DNA of 64,000 nucleotides from NCBI GenBank assembly GCA_947630735.1, contig CANRIR010000003.1:1-64000 (forward strand). The letters run 5' to 3'. This DNA is from an uncultured Marvinbryantia sp. (GTDB lineage: Bacteria > Bacillota > Clostridia > Lachnospirales > Lachnospiraceae). The notes beneath the pieces were generated by a model, which saw only the letters and a program-made list of their open reading frames with translations, was not told the DNA's origin and did not search any database. The position numbers were made by a program, and so were the translations under genes. This document shows positions 45,025-54,095 of this stretch, piece after piece (the first letter of the stretch is position 1; the number at the start of each line of letters is the position of its first letter).

Positions 45025-45064
45025 CCGGCCCTCCGGTCCCCAGGGACGCCGGGGACGTTCCGGC
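45025..45064 (-). other. Hairpin in the amidase leader
   Basis: On the minus strand CCGG-aac-GTCCCC ... GGGGAC-CGG forms a GC-rich stem between the ftsZ terminator and the amidase ATG. Its role is unknown; it may affect mRNA stability or translation. Confidence 0.4.
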
Positions 45065-45073
45065 CTTTCTCTT

Positions 45074-45112
45074 AAAAAGAAGGCTGCTGCAGAACTTCTC
45101 GCATCAGCCTTC
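45074..45112 (-). terminator. Intrinsic terminator after ftsZ
   Basis: Minus strand GAAGGCTG ... CAGCCTTC followed by TTTTT, a few bases after the ftsZ stop. It closes the dcw cluster. Confidence 0.8.
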
Positions 45113-45117
45113 CGTTG

Positions 45118-46305
45118 TTATCTTCTCTTCAGGAAATCGGGGATCTGGATATCCCTCTCCTGAACCTTCCCCTCAGGTGTCTTCAGCTTTCCGCCGGCTG
45201 TTCCGAGATTCAGACTGCCGAGCGGCGTCGACGCGGGCGTGCGCATCCCGGACGTCACATCCGATCTCATATTGCCTGCCGAATAATTAAATTCCGGCAC
45301 GATCCGTCTGTTCATGCCCGTCTTCTTGGGAGCAGCCGCCTCCTTCTGGGCCGCCTGGTCCGTCAGGCCGGTCGCGATCACGGTGATGCTCGCCTCATCC
45401 GCGTATGTATCGTCGTACATAGCGCCGAAGATGATGTTGGCGTTCTCGCCGGCCATCTCCTGTACATAGCTGGCCGCGTCGTTGGCATCCATCAGGGAGA
45501 TATCTCCGGAGATATTGATGATCACGTGGCTCGCACCGCTGATGGTCGTCTCCAGAAGCGGGCTGGACACCGCCTGCTTCACGGCCTCCAGAGCCTTGTC
45601 GTCGCCCTTGGCTTGTCCGATGCCGATGTGGGCAATGCCCTTGTCCGTCATGACGGTCTGCACATCCGCAAAGTCGAGATTGATCAGCGCCGGCAGGTTG
45701 ATCAGGTCCGTGATGCCCTGCACCGCCTGCTGCAGCACCTCATCCGCCTTTTTGAGCGCCTCCGGCATCGTGGTGCGCCTGTCCACGATCTCCAGCAATT
45801 TATCGTTTGGAATGACGATCAGAGTATCGACGTTGTCTTTCAGCTTTTCAATGCCGGCGATCGCATTGTTCATGCGGGTCTTCGCCTCAAAGCGGAACGG
45901 CTTTGTGACCACGCCCACCGTGAGAATGCCCATCTCCTTGGCGATGCCTGCCACCACCGGAGCCGCGCCGGTTCCGGTTCCGCCGCCCATACCGCAGGTG
46001 ACAAACACCATGTCCGCCCCCTGGATAGCCTGCTTGATCTCCTCCGAGCTCTCCTCGGCAGCCTGCTGTCCAACCTGAGGTTTTGCGCCGGCGCCAAGCC
46101 CTTTGGTCACCTTCTCACCGATCTGGATCGTGTGCGGAGCCCTGCACAGGTCAAGCGCCTGTTTATCTGTATTGATCCCGATGAATTCCACACCGGCGAT
46201 CGTCTCATCGACCATTCTATTGACCGCATTGTTACCTGCGCCGCCGACACCGATCACAATAATCTTTGCCGCAGATTCAGCTTCGTTTGACATAATCTCT
46301 AACAA
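45118..46305 (-). CDS. ftsZ: Cell division GTPase FtsZ
   Basis: 395 residues. GTP-binding motifs: [17 protein letters not shown] and the tubulin signature [16 protein letters not shown]; the T7 loop is [14 protein letters not shown]. The C-terminal peptide is [23 protein letters not shown]. It polymerises into the Z ring. I chose a TTG start at 46305, 7 bases after AAGGAGG, giving [14 protein letters not shown]; the ATG four codons later is too far (19 bases) from that site. It has its own promoter and terminator although it follows ftsQ. Confidence 0.96.
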   Translation of the reverse strand: MLEIMSNEAESAAKIIVIGVGGAGNNAVNRMVDETIAGVEFIGINTDKQALDLCRAPHTIQIGEKVTKGLGAGAKPQVGQQAAEESSEEIKQAIQGADMVFVTCGMGGGTGTGAAPVVAGIAKEMGILTVGVVTKPFRFEAKTRMNNAIAGIEKLKDNVDTLIVIPNDKLLEIVDRRTTMPEALKKADEVLQQAVQGITDLINLPALINLDFADVQTVMTDKGIAHIGIGQAKGDDKALEAVKQAVSSPLLETTISGASHVIINISGDISLMDANDAASYVQEMAGENANIIFGAMYDDTYADEASITVIATGLTDQAAQKEAAAPKKTGMNRRIVPEFNYSAGNMRSDVTSGMRTPASTPLGSLNLGTAGGKLKTPEGKVQERDIQIPDFLKRR

Positions 46306-46365
46306 CGTGCTTCCTCCTTCATACATTCTGCCATAAGACAGTATTTTCCCACTATTTCTCTTACT

Positions 46366-46394
46366 ATCATATAAGTTTTTATACAAATTATCAA
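46366..46394 (-). promoter_or_regulatory. ftsZ: Promoter of ftsZ
   Basis: Minus strand TTGATA (46389-46394), 17 bases, TATGAT (46366-46371), in the AT-rich gap between ftsQ and ftsZ. Confidence 0.7.
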
Positions 46395-46426
46395 GAGTTT
46401 TTTCACGAAAAATTTCAATTTAAGAT

Positions 46427-47452
46427 TCAATTTAGGATATATGCGCCCGTATACGGGTCGATATAGCCGTATCCGTCCGTGATGATCCCCCCGTCGTCGC
46501 TTAAATACTGCTTTTCCAGATTGGTGGTCACATTGCCCGCTTCGTCCGTGTAGATCTGATTTCCGGCCGCGTCCGTGCTGAAGCGGCTCTCGTCGTCCAC
46601 GTAGCCTCCGCCCTGCGCATTGGCGGCCTGCTCATCCTTATCTTCCTCCGCCTGCTCCTCCGATTCCTCCACCATGCTGCCGATGTCTATGATCAGTTCC
46701 TCTTCTTCCTCGCCGCGCTCGCCTTTCAGGAAGCGGAACGTGGTGGTATCCGGCGTATACGTTTCCATGTGCAGAGTCCCCGACATGCCCTCCATCTCCG
46801 GGCAGATCTCCGAAAGCTCCATCAGCTTTTCCTCCAGATAGGAGGTGTCGCCCAGAAGAACCCTCTGAAGGCCGAAATACAGGATGATCTCCCGGTTCTC
46901 GTCGAAATGCACCTCGTCCGGCGCAAGGCCGCTCTGGTGGATCAGCCTGGAGGTTTCCACGATCTCATCCAGGAAATCCTGGTCGTCCACCGGAAGATGC
47001 GCCCCGACGACCGGCTGCCCCAGGGTTATCCCGGAAAACGGCGGTATGCCCTCCCGCGCCTCCCCGGACATCTCCACCACATTTCCGTCTATGTCAAAAT
47101 ACACGCGCGACCCGTCATACATCAGATAGCCCCCGATGGTCTTCTCGTAAACCTTGATCTGCACGTGATAGGGGCTGATCATCGTCACCTCCACGGCGCT
47201 TAAGAACGGCAGAGACTCCGCGTTCTCCGGATTGCTGTACTTCCAGGTCAGATAGAGAGCGTTCTCCGCCATGGAGTCGGACATGACCATCTGCCGGATC
47301 TCCTCCGCGGAATAAAATTCATTTCCCACCACATCCACCGTGCGGATGTGGAACAGGCCGAATATCACAGCAGCGCCGATCACCGCCGTCCCGAGAAAGA
47401 TCAAAAGCGGGATCTTCAGTATTTTCTGTGTATTTCTCTTTTGCAGCTGCAT
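46427..47452 (-). CDS. Cell division protein FtsQ/DivIB
   Basis: 341 residues from the ATG at 47452 (AGGAG 7 bases upstream). A short basic cytoplasmic tail is followed by one membrane helix (about 11-32, IPLLIFLGTAVIGAAVIFGLF) and the POTRA domain (about 34-105, IRTVDVVGNEFYSAEEIRQMV). The FtsQ beta domain follows, then an acidic low-complexity segment and a Tyr/Asp-rich tail. It bridges FtsL/DivIC with the division machinery. It sits between murA and ftsZ, as expected in dcw clusters. Confidence 0.9.
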   Translation of the reverse strand: MQLQKRNTQKILKIPLLIFLGTAVIGAAVIFGLFHIRTVDVVGNEFYSAEEIRQMVMSDSMAENALYLTWKYSNPENAESLPFLSAVEVTMISPYHVQIKVYEKTIGGYLMYDGSRVYFDIDGNVVEMSGEAREGIPPFSGITLGQPVVGAHLPVDDQDFLDEIVETSRLIHQSGLAPDEVHFDENREIILYFGLQRVLLGDTSYLEEKLMELSEICPEMEGMSGTLHMETYTPDTTTFRFLKGERGEEEEELIIDIGSMVEESEEQAEEDKDEQAANAQGGGYVDDESRFSTDAAGNQIYTDEAGNVTTNLEKQYLSDDGGIITDGYGYIDPYTGAYILN

Positions 47453-47472
47453 GGTGCCACTCCTCTCCACTT

Positions 47473-48729
47473 CTATATCTCCCGGATATCCGCCCCCAGG
47501 GCCGCCAGGTCGCGGCAGATATCCTCATAACCCCTTTTGATAAACCGGCTCCCAGAGATCGCCGTCTCTCCCCCGGCGATCAGTCCGGCGGCCGCCAGCG
47601 CCGCTCCTCCGCGCAGTTCCCGCGCCGCGACCGCTGTGCCCTTCAGTGCGGCCGGTCCTCTCACCACCGCACAGTTGTTTTCTATCTCAATATCCGCGCC
47701 CATCTTTGCCAGCTCCGCGGCGATCTGAAAGCGGGACTCAAACATCGTCTCCTCCACCCGGCTGGCGCCCGAGGCGGTCAGAAGATATACCAGTATCTGG
47801 GACTGCAGATCCGTGGGGAACCCCGGATAGGGCTCCGTGCGCACAAAGCGCTCCCCCGGATGCGCGCCGGAGGCATCCAGGATGATCCGCTTCCCGACAG
47901 CGCGCACGCTCGCGCCGTCCCCGCGCAGGATATCCGCAAGCGGCCGCAGGGTCTCCTCCTGCGCCCCGTGCAGTGTCACCTGTCCGCGGGTGCCGGCCGC
48001 CGCCAGAAGATACGTGCCCGCCACGATGCGGTCGGACATCAGCTCATACTCGGAATCCCGCAGGCTGTCCACCCCGGTGATCGTCAGCACACTGCCGCCC
48101 GCCCCCTCGATCCGCGCGCCCTTTTCATTCAGGAACCGGCACAGCTCCGTGATCTCCGGTTCCCTGGCGCAGTTTTTGAGCACCGTGACGCCCTGCGCCA
48201 GCACCGCTCCGAGCACGGCGTTTTCCGTAGCCCCGACACTGGGGAACTCCAGCGCCGCAGTGCACCCCGCCGGCCTTCCCTGGGGGATCTGAAGGCAGAT
48301 CCCCTCCCTGCCGGTCTGCGGCAGGGCGCCCATCTTCCGGAAGATCTGCAGGTGCAGGTCGATGGGTCGCGTTCCGATGGTGCATCCGCCCGGATAAGGC
48401 AGGCAGGCGCGGCCAAACCGCCCGAGCAGGCTTCCCGTCAGAAGTACAGACGCCCGGAAGCGTGTGGCGTAGCGGGCCGGCACAGGAAGATCCTCCGCCC
48501 GCGACGCGTCTATGACGAGGGCTCCTCCCTCGCGGAAAACCGTGCAGCCCAATTCTCTCAGTATGGAACTCATGCACTCCACATCCAGAATACGCGGACA
48601 GTTCCAGAGCACTGTCTTTCCCGGGTGCAGCACAGCGGCCGCCATCAGAGGCAGGGCCGCGTTTTTTGATCCCTGAATGGTAAGCTCCCCGCACAGAGGA
48701 ACGTTCCCCCGTATCCATATCCGACTCAC
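47473..48729 (-). CDS. murA: UDP-N-acetylglucosamine 1-carboxyvinyltransferase
   Basis: 418 residues if read from the GTG at 48729, 7 bases after GGAGG; the ORF track's ATG two codons earlier has no spacing to that site. The catalytic cysteine region is PGGCTIGTRPIDLHL, and the fosfomycin-target Cys is kept. LTIQGSKNAALPLMAA at the N-terminus is typical. It commits UDP-GlcNAc to peptidoglycan. Here it lies between ftsW and ftsQ, the place where murG-murB is found in Bacillus. Confidence 0.95.
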   Translation of the reverse strand: MSRIWIRGNVPLCGELTIQGSKNAALPLMAAAVLHPGKTVLWNCPRILDVECMSSILRELGCTVFREGGALVIDASRAEDLPVPARYATRFRASVLLTGSLLGRFGRACLPYPGGCTIGTRPIDLHLQIFRKMGALPQTGREGICLQIPQGRPAGCTAALEFPSVGATENAVLGAVLAQGVTVLKNCAREPEITELCRFLNEKGARIEGAGGSVLTITGVDSLRDSEYELMSDRIVAGTYLLAAAGTRGQVTLHGAQEETLRPLADILRGDGASVRAVGKRIILDASGAHPGERFVRTEPYPGFPTDLQSQILVYLLTASGASRVEETMFESRFQIAAELAKMGADIEIENNCAVVRGPAALKGTAVAARELRGGAALAAAGLIAGGETAISGSRFIKRGYEDICRDLAALGADIREI

Positions 48730-48801
48730 GCGCATACCTCCAGGCAGAAACTGTACTTATCCTTAAGGTATGCGCAGGGCGCAGAAACCGTGCAGGGCGC
48801 G

Positions 48802-49875
48802 CTACTTCCGCCATCTGCTGACCGACAGCGCCAGCCCCATCTCCGCGAGCAGAAAGAGCACGGAGGTGCCGCCGTAGCTGATGAAGGGCAGCGTGATGCC
48901 CGTATTCGGGATGGTGTTCGTGACCACGGCAATATTCAAAATGACCTGTATGGCAATATGGCCCATGATCCCGCAGCAGATCAGCGCCCCGAACACATCC
49001 GGGGCATGGGTGGCGATGACCATAAACCTCCACAGCATCAGCAAAAAGATCAGGATCAGGAGCAGGGCTCCAAAAAGTCCCAGCTCCTCGCAGATGATGG
49101 AAAAGATCATATCGTTCTGGGCCTCCGGCACGAATCCCAGCTTCTGCAGGCTCTCCCCCAGTCCCCTGCCGAACAGTCCGCCCGAGCCGATGGCGTACAG
49201 CCCCTGTATGGTCTGGAAGCCCTTCTCATAGGCCTCCGGGTTGCGCCAGATGGCCAGGCGCTCCAGCCGGTACTGCTCCATGCTCAGAAAAATGCCGATG
49301 AAGCCGATCCCCGTCAGTCCCAGCCAGACAAACTGCAGATATTTCGGATTGGAGACAAAGGCCAGGATCACCGCAATGCCCAGGATGATGATGGCCGTGC
49401 TCAGATTGTTGGTGCCCACCAGGCCCACGATGGGGAGCACCAGGCACACCACCAGAAGGAGCGTCCGGATGCTTCCCGGTTTTTTCCGGTACCTGCTGAT
49501 GATGCACGCCAAAAACAGAATGACCGCCGGCTTGGCGAACTCCGACGGCTGGAAAGAGAGCGGGCCGATGGACAGCCAGCGCCTGGATCCGTTGTAGGAG
49601 TCCCCCACCAGGAGCACGGCCCCGGAGAGCGCCATGGACAAAAGATAGCCCCATCCGGCAAACCGCGCGAACAGATGATAGTCTATCCGCGACACCACAG
49701 CCATGGCGATCAGCCCAAGGGCGGTGGCGAACAGCTGCTTTTTAAAATAGTAGCCCGGATCCAGAAAGCGTACCCTGCCGTTGTATGCGCTTGTACTGTA
49801 CAGTGTGACCAGGCCGAATACGACCAGCGCCAGCACGATCATCTGCAGTGTGTAGTCCGCATGTTTCCGGGCCAA
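48802..49875 (-). CDS. SEDS-family peptidoglycan glycosyltransferase FtsW (or SpoVE)
   Basis: 357 residues with about ten membrane helices. Family marks are DSYNGSRRWLSIGPLSFQPSEFAK, the catalytic-region Asp loop, and the C-terminal NTGITLPFISYGGTSVL. It polymerises glycan strands with a class B PBP at the septum. The only fitting start is TTG at 49875, 9 bases after GGGAG. Position after murD matches spoVE of Bacillus; sequence alone cannot decide between division and sporulation roles. Confidence 0.92.
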   Translation of the reverse strand: MARKHADYTLQMIVLALVVFGLVTLYSTSAYNGRVRFLDPGYYFKKQLFATALGLIAMAVVSRIDYHLFARFAGWGYLLSMALSGAVLLVGDSYNGSRRWLSIGPLSFQPSEFAKPAVILFLACIISRYRKKPGSIRTLLLVVCLVLPIVGLVGTNNLSTAIIILGIAVILAFVSNPKYLQFVWLGLTGIGFIGIFLSMEQYRLERLAIWRNPEAYEKGFQTIQGLYAIGSGGLFGRGLGESLQKLGFVPEAQNDMIFSIICEELGLFGALLLILIFLLMLWRFMVIATHAPDVFGALICCGIMGHIAIQVILNIAVVTNTIPNTGITLPFISYGGTSVLFLLAEMGLALSVSRWRK

Positions 49876-49881
49876 CAGCCA

Positions 49882-51255
49882 TCACTCCCGCTTTGGGTTT
49901 TTCAATCCTCTCACCAGCTCTTTGAAGATCTTTCCACGCACCTCATAGTTGGGGAACATGCCCCAGCTGGCGCAGGCCGGTGAGAGCAGCACAGCGTCCC
50001 CGCTCCTGGCATTTTCATGGCAGAAGCGGAACGCCTCCTCAAACGTATCTTTTAACACAACATCGTGAAAGCCGCACTCCCGCGCCGCCTTTGCGATCTT
50101 CTCCCTGGTCTGGCCGATCAGGACCAGATAGCGCACCTTTCCGTCAAAAGAGCGGATCCACTCCTCATAAGAGGAATTTTTGTCATAGCCGCCGCCGATC
50201 AGCAAAGTGGGGCGGTCCATCGCCTGGATCCCCTTGATGGCGGCGTCCGGATTGGTTCCCTTGGAGTCGTTGTAGTAAGCCACCCCATCGATCTCCTCCA
50301 CAAACTCAATGCGGTGTTCCACCGCCGTGAAGCGCTGCAGCACATAGCGGATATCCTCCACAGCCACCCCATAGGCCAGCGCCATGGCCGCCGCGGCCAT
50401 CACATTCTCATGGTTGTGGCGCCCCGGGAGCTTCAGCTCCTTCGTGCTGCACACGGGCACACAGCCCGTTTCGTCCCGGTACTCGATCACCTCGCCGTTC
50501 AGGCTGATCCCTCTCTCTAATCTACGCAGGCTGCTGAAAAATATGACACGGCAGGAAAGGCTCTCCCCGAATCGGCGCAGCACCTCGTCCTCATAATTCA
50601 GGACGCAGGTATCTTCCGCCGTCTGGTTCTCCGCGATCCGCTCCTTGACCCGTATGTATTCCTCCATCGTGTGGTGCCGGTTCAGGTGATCCGGCGTGAT
50701 GTTCAGGATCGCGCTGACCCTCGGATGAAATGTGTCGATGGTCTCCAGCTGGAAGCTGCTGATCTCCGCGACGGTCACGGAAGAATCCGTGGTCTTCGCG
50801 GCCGTCTCCGTATAGGGGATCCCGATATTTCCCACCACGAACACGGAGGGATTTACATGCTCCATGATCGCCCCCAGAAGACTGGTGGTCGTGGTCTTGC
50901 CGTTCGTGCCGGTAACGGCCAGCACATCTCCCCTGCTGTTTTGACAGGCCAGCTCCACTTCTCCCCAGATGGGGATCCCCATGGCACGCATGCGCTCCAC
51001 GACCGGCAGATCCACAGGCACGCCGGGGCTCAGCACGGCCAGGGACAGTTCTTCCAGGATCTTTTCCGGGATCTCCCCCAGATATACCTTTGCGCCGCCC
51101 TCTCCCAGTTTTTCCAGTATCTCGCTTTCCTTTAACTCACGGTTCCCGTCAAACAGCACCGGGCGCGCTCCCATGCTGATCAGCAGCCGCGCCGCCGCGA
51201 TCCCGCTGATGCCTGTACCAAAAACAAGCACTTTTTTTTCTCTCAGATCTGTCAT
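49882..51255 (-). CDS. murD: UDP-N-acetylmuramoylalanine--D-glutamate ligase
   Basis: 457 residues. ATP-binding motif VLAVTGTNGKTTTTSLLGAI, then EISSFQLETIDTFHPRVSAILNITPDHLNRH and the C-terminal domain with NDSKGTNPDAAIKGI. It adds the D-Glu supplied by MurI to UDP-MurNAc-L-Ala in the cytoplasm. It lies between mraY and ftsW; its stop overlaps the ftsW ribosome binding site. Confidence 0.97.
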   Translation of the reverse strand: MTDLREKKVLVFGTGISGIAAARLLISMGARPVLFDGNRELKESEILEKLGEGGAKVYLGEIPEKILEELSLAVLSPGVPVDLPVVERMRAMGIPIWGEVELACQNSRGDVLAVTGTNGKTTTTSLLGAIMEHVNPSVFVVGNIGIPYTETAAKTTDSSVTVAEISSFQLETIDTFHPRVSAILNITPDHLNRHHTMEEYIRVKERIAENQTAEDTCVLNYEDEVLRRFGESLSCRVIFFSSLRRLERGISLNGEVIEYRDETGCVPVCSTKELKLPGRHNHENVMAAAAMALAYGVAVEDIRYVLQRFTAVEHRIEFVEEIDGVAYYNDSKGTNPDAAIKGIQAMDRPTLLIGGGYDKNSSYEEWIRSFDGKVRYLVLIGQTREKIAKAARECGFHDVVLKDTFEEAFRFCHENARSGDAVLLSPACASWGMFPNYEVRGKIFKELVRGLKNPKRE

Positions 51256-51279
51256 CTATCCTCTCTCCCGTCTTCCGTT

Positions 51280-52239
51280 TTACAGTCCGCTCAGGCACAC
51301 CAGGCAGAGCAGGGCGGTGACCACCGTGAACAGCGCCACCACCTGGGTCTCCGACCAGCCGCTCAGCTCAAAATGGTGATGGATGGGCGCCATCTTGAAG
51401 AACCTCTTGCCGCCCGTCTTTCGAAAATACGTGACCTGTATGATCACGGAGAGCACCTCCACCATGTAGACCAGCCCGAACACCGGGATCAGGATGGGGA
51501 TCTGGAGCATGTAGGCCGTCCCGGCCACAAAGCCGCCTAAGGCCAGAGAGCCCGTGTCCCCCATGAACACCTTGGCGGGGTGCGCGTTGAACATCAGAAA
51601 TCCCAGAAGCGCCCCGGTCACGGCCGCCGTGATGGGCTCCACACCCGCGCCCATCCCGATGGAGACCACCGTAAAGAACACGGCCACCATAGTGGTCACC
51701 CCGGTGGCAAGGCCGTCCAGGCCATCCGTGAAATTGACGCCGTTTACCGTGCCCAGCACCACCAGATACACAAAGGGCACCGTTATCCAGACACACTCAA
51801 AATACATGCCGCCCGTGAACGGGAGCATGACGCGCAGGCAGTCCGGATCCGCCACCAGGATGTAGATCACAAATATGGTGGTGAGCACAAACTGCAGGAT
51901 GAATTTCTGCTTCGGCATCAGGCCGTCGGAGCGCTTCAGGACCACTTTCAGATAGTCGTCCAGAAAACCGATGATGCCAAATCCCAGGGTCAGGAACAGC
52001 ACCGGGATGATGCGCGGGTACCTGCCCGCAAACATCAGGGACGTGACCAGGATGCTGATCAAAATGATCAGCCCGCCCATGGTCGGCGTTCCGTTTTTCT
52101 TTAAGTGGGCCTTTACCCCGTCCTCGCGCTCCGTATTTCCCACCTTCAGCTTTCGCAGGAACGGTATTACCAGCGGACTTAATATCACGCTGATGCCAAA
52201 AGCGATCAGCAGTGACAGAACCACTTCCAAGCTTATCAT
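51280..52239 (-). CDS. mraY: Phospho-N-acetylmuramoyl-pentapeptide-transferase
   Basis: 319 residues, about ten membrane helices. Conserved cytoplasmic motifs are KKNGTPTMGGLIILI, LGFGIIGFLDDYLKVV (Asp pair), GTVNGVNFTDGLDGLATG, LLGFLMFNAHPAKVFMGDTGSLALG and APIHHHFELSGW. It makes lipid I. AGGAGG precedes the ATG. It follows the SpoVD-like gene directly; murE and murF, which often lie here, are absent. Confidence 0.97.
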   Translation of the reverse strand: MISLEVVLSLLIAFGISVILSPLVIPFLRKLKVGNTEREDGVKAHLKKNGTPTMGGLIILISILVTSLMFAGRYPRIIPVLFLTLGFGIIGFLDDYLKVVLKRSDGLMPKQKFILQFVLTTIFVIYILVADPDCLRVMLPFTGGMYFECVWITVPFVYLVVLGTVNGVNFTDGLDGLATGVTTMVAVFFTVVSIGMGAGVEPITAAVTGALLGFLMFNAHPAKVFMGDTGSLALGGFVAGTAYMLQIPILIPVFGLVYMVEVLSVIIQVTYFRKTGGKRFFKMAPIHHHFELSGWSETQVVALFTVVTALLCLVCLSGL

Positions 52240-52302
52240 GTTCGTTATCCTCCTAAAAGACTACATATAGTGTATTATAAGTCCTTTTTCCCTATTAGGC
52301 AA

Positions 52303-54027
52303 CTACTTATTATCCCGCTCGATCCCCAGATAAGGCAGGATATTCGCAAAGATCTCCTGCACCACCGGGGCCGCGATGGTGCCCCCGTAATACACGCCCT
52401 GGGGATCGTGGATCACACACAGGGCCAGCACCTGCGGATCGTCCGCCGGGGCGAAGCCGATGAACGAAGAGATGTACTTATTTGCGCTTCTGGGGAGCGT
52501 CTCCGACGTGGCGGTCTTGCCCCCGATGTGAAAGCCCTCGATGTACGCGTTTTTCCCGCTCCCGCCGTCCACCACCTTCTCCAGGATCGCGCGCACGGTT
52601 TTGGAAGTCTTTTCAGACAGGATCTGTTCTCCCGCCGGGTACTCCAGCACGGAGAGCAGCGCCCCGTCCGCGTCCCGCACCTCCACGCCGAAGTGGGGCG
52701 TGATGCGCCGTCCCCCGTTGATCAGGGAGCTGACCGTCGCGGCCAGCTGGATGGGCGAGATCTGGAAGGACTGCCCGAAAGATACCGTGGCCAGCTCCAC
52801 CTGCCCCATATCCTCCATGCGGTGCATGATCGTGCCCGCCTCGCCCGGCAGATCGATCCCCGTCTTTGCGAGCAGGCCGAACTGCTGAAAGTAGTGATAA
52901 TAGCGCTCCACGCCAAGGCGCAGGCCCACCTCGATGAACACCGGGTTGCAGGAATTCATGGCGCCCTGCACAAAGTTTTCCGCCCCGTGTCCCGTCACCT
53001 TGTGGCAGCGGATCTTCCTATCCTCCACCATCTTGTAGCCGGGGCAGGAAAAAGTGTCGGAGGGGGAGACGACGCCCTCCTCCAGGCCGGCGGACATGGT
53101 GATGATCTTAAACGTGGAACCCGGCTCATAAGTGTCGTTGATACAGCCGTTGCGCCACATCCGGTTCCAGGCGTCCTGCCGCTCCTGGTCCGTGGCGGCG
53201 GACAGCTCCTCTGGCAGCGCAAACGGGTCGTTTAAGTCAAATTCCGGCACATCCGCCATGGCCAGGATCTCGCCGTTGGAAGGCCGCATGATGATCACCG
53301 AAACCCGGTCGGCGGCCTTTTTTTCCATCACCTTCGACGCCGCCTGCTCGGCAAATTTCTGAATGTTGGAATCCAGGCTGATGTACAGATCGTTCCCGGG
53401 TATGGGCTCCAGCCGGCTCTCCCCCGCGTCCGGGAGCTCCACGCCCCTGGCGTCCGTCAGAGTCAGGATCTTTCCGCTGCTCCCCTTCAGGATATCCTCG
53501 TACTCCACCTCCAGGCCGACGATGCCCTGGTTGTCCCCGCCCGTAAAGCCCAGCACCTTGGACGCGAGGCTGCCGAAGGGGTACCAGCGCCGGAAGTCCT
53601 CATCCACCTTCACCCCGGCCAGGTTGAGCTTTCGGATCTCGTCCCCCGTCTCCTTGGGCACATTGGTCTTGATGCGCTCGATGGAGCTTCGCTTCTCCAC
53701 CCTTTTGCGCACATCCTCCTCGGCAAGTCCCAGCTTCTCCGTCAGCGCGCGGATCACGCCCTCCGGATCCTCGATCTGGCTGTGGATGACGGATATGGTG
53801 CAGACCGCGCGGTTGGCGGCCAGCACATTTCCCGCCGCGTCGATGATCCTGCCCCGCGCGGCCTTGATATCCCGCTCGCGCTCGTGCAGATCCTGGGCTT
53901 TTTTGGCGTAATATTCCGACTCAAACAGCATCAGGTCCACGAGCCGCACCGACAGCAGAACGAGCGCCAGAGCGCACACAAAAAAGACGGTTACCACTTT
54001 TTTCCTGTGAAATGTCTTCAGCCTCAA
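52303..54027 (-). CDS. Class B penicillin-binding protein, SpoVD-like transpeptidase
   Basis: 574 residues. Membrane anchor about 12-30, dimerisation domain with AARGRIIDAAGNVLAANRA, then transpeptidase with SxxK in PGSTFKII and SxN in AMNSCNPVF. The third motif reads KTAT (HIGGKTATSE) rather than the usual KTGT. It has no PASTA domain. The start is TTG at 54027; its ribosome binding site GCGGAG lies in the 3' arm of a terminator-like hairpin, which suggests attenuated expression relative to the PBP gene upstream. Position matches spoVD or pbpB of the Bacillus dcw cluster. Confidence 0.9.
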   Translation of the reverse strand: MRLKTFHRKKVVTVFFVCALALVLLSVRLVDLMLFESEYYAKKAQDLHERERDIKAARGRIIDAAGNVLAANRAVCTISVIHSQIEDPEGVIRALTEKLGLAEEDVRKRVEKRSSIERIKTNVPKETGDEIRKLNLAGVKVDEDFRRWYPFGSLASKVLGFTGGDNQGIVGLEVEYEDILKGSSGKILTLTDARGVELPDAGESRLEPIPGNDLYISLDSNIQKFAEQAASKVMEKKAADRVSVIIMRPSNGEILAMADVPEFDLNDPFALPEELSAATDQERQDAWNRMWRNGCINDTYEPGSTFKIITMSAGLEEGVVSPSDTFSCPGYKMVEDRKIRCHKVTGHGAENFVQGAMNSCNPVFIEVGLRLGVERYYHYFQQFGLLAKTGIDLPGEAGTIMHRMEDMGQVELATVSFGQSFQISPIQLAATVSSLINGGRRITPHFGVEVRDADGALLSVLEYPAGEQILSEKTSKTVRAILEKVVDGGSGKNAYIEGFHIGGKTATSETLPRSANKYISSFIGFAPADDPQVLALCVIHDPQGVYYGGTIAAPVVQEIFANILPYLGIERDNK

Positions 54028-54028
54028 A

Positions 54029-54081
54029 TAAAAAATCTCCGCAGAAAGTATTCAATGTAATCTATGAATCTCTCTGCGGAG
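54029..54081 (-). terminator. Terminator-like hairpin inside the dcw operon, covering the next gene's ribosome binding site
   Basis: Minus strand ACTCCGCAGAGAG ... CTTTCTGCGGAGA followed by TTTTTTA: arms of about 10 bases, a loop of about 27, then six T. The 3' arm holds GCGGAG, the only ribosome binding site for the TTG start at 54027. The hairpin could reduce transcription, translation or both of the SpoVD-like gene and all genes behind it. Confidence 0.7.
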
Positions 54082-54095
54082 TTATGCGGCTCCTG

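Noticed and set aside
43842-45290. 482-codon plus-strand ORF opposite the amidase and ftsZ end
   Set aside because: Shadow frame; it runs across the ftsZ terminator and two well-supported genes.
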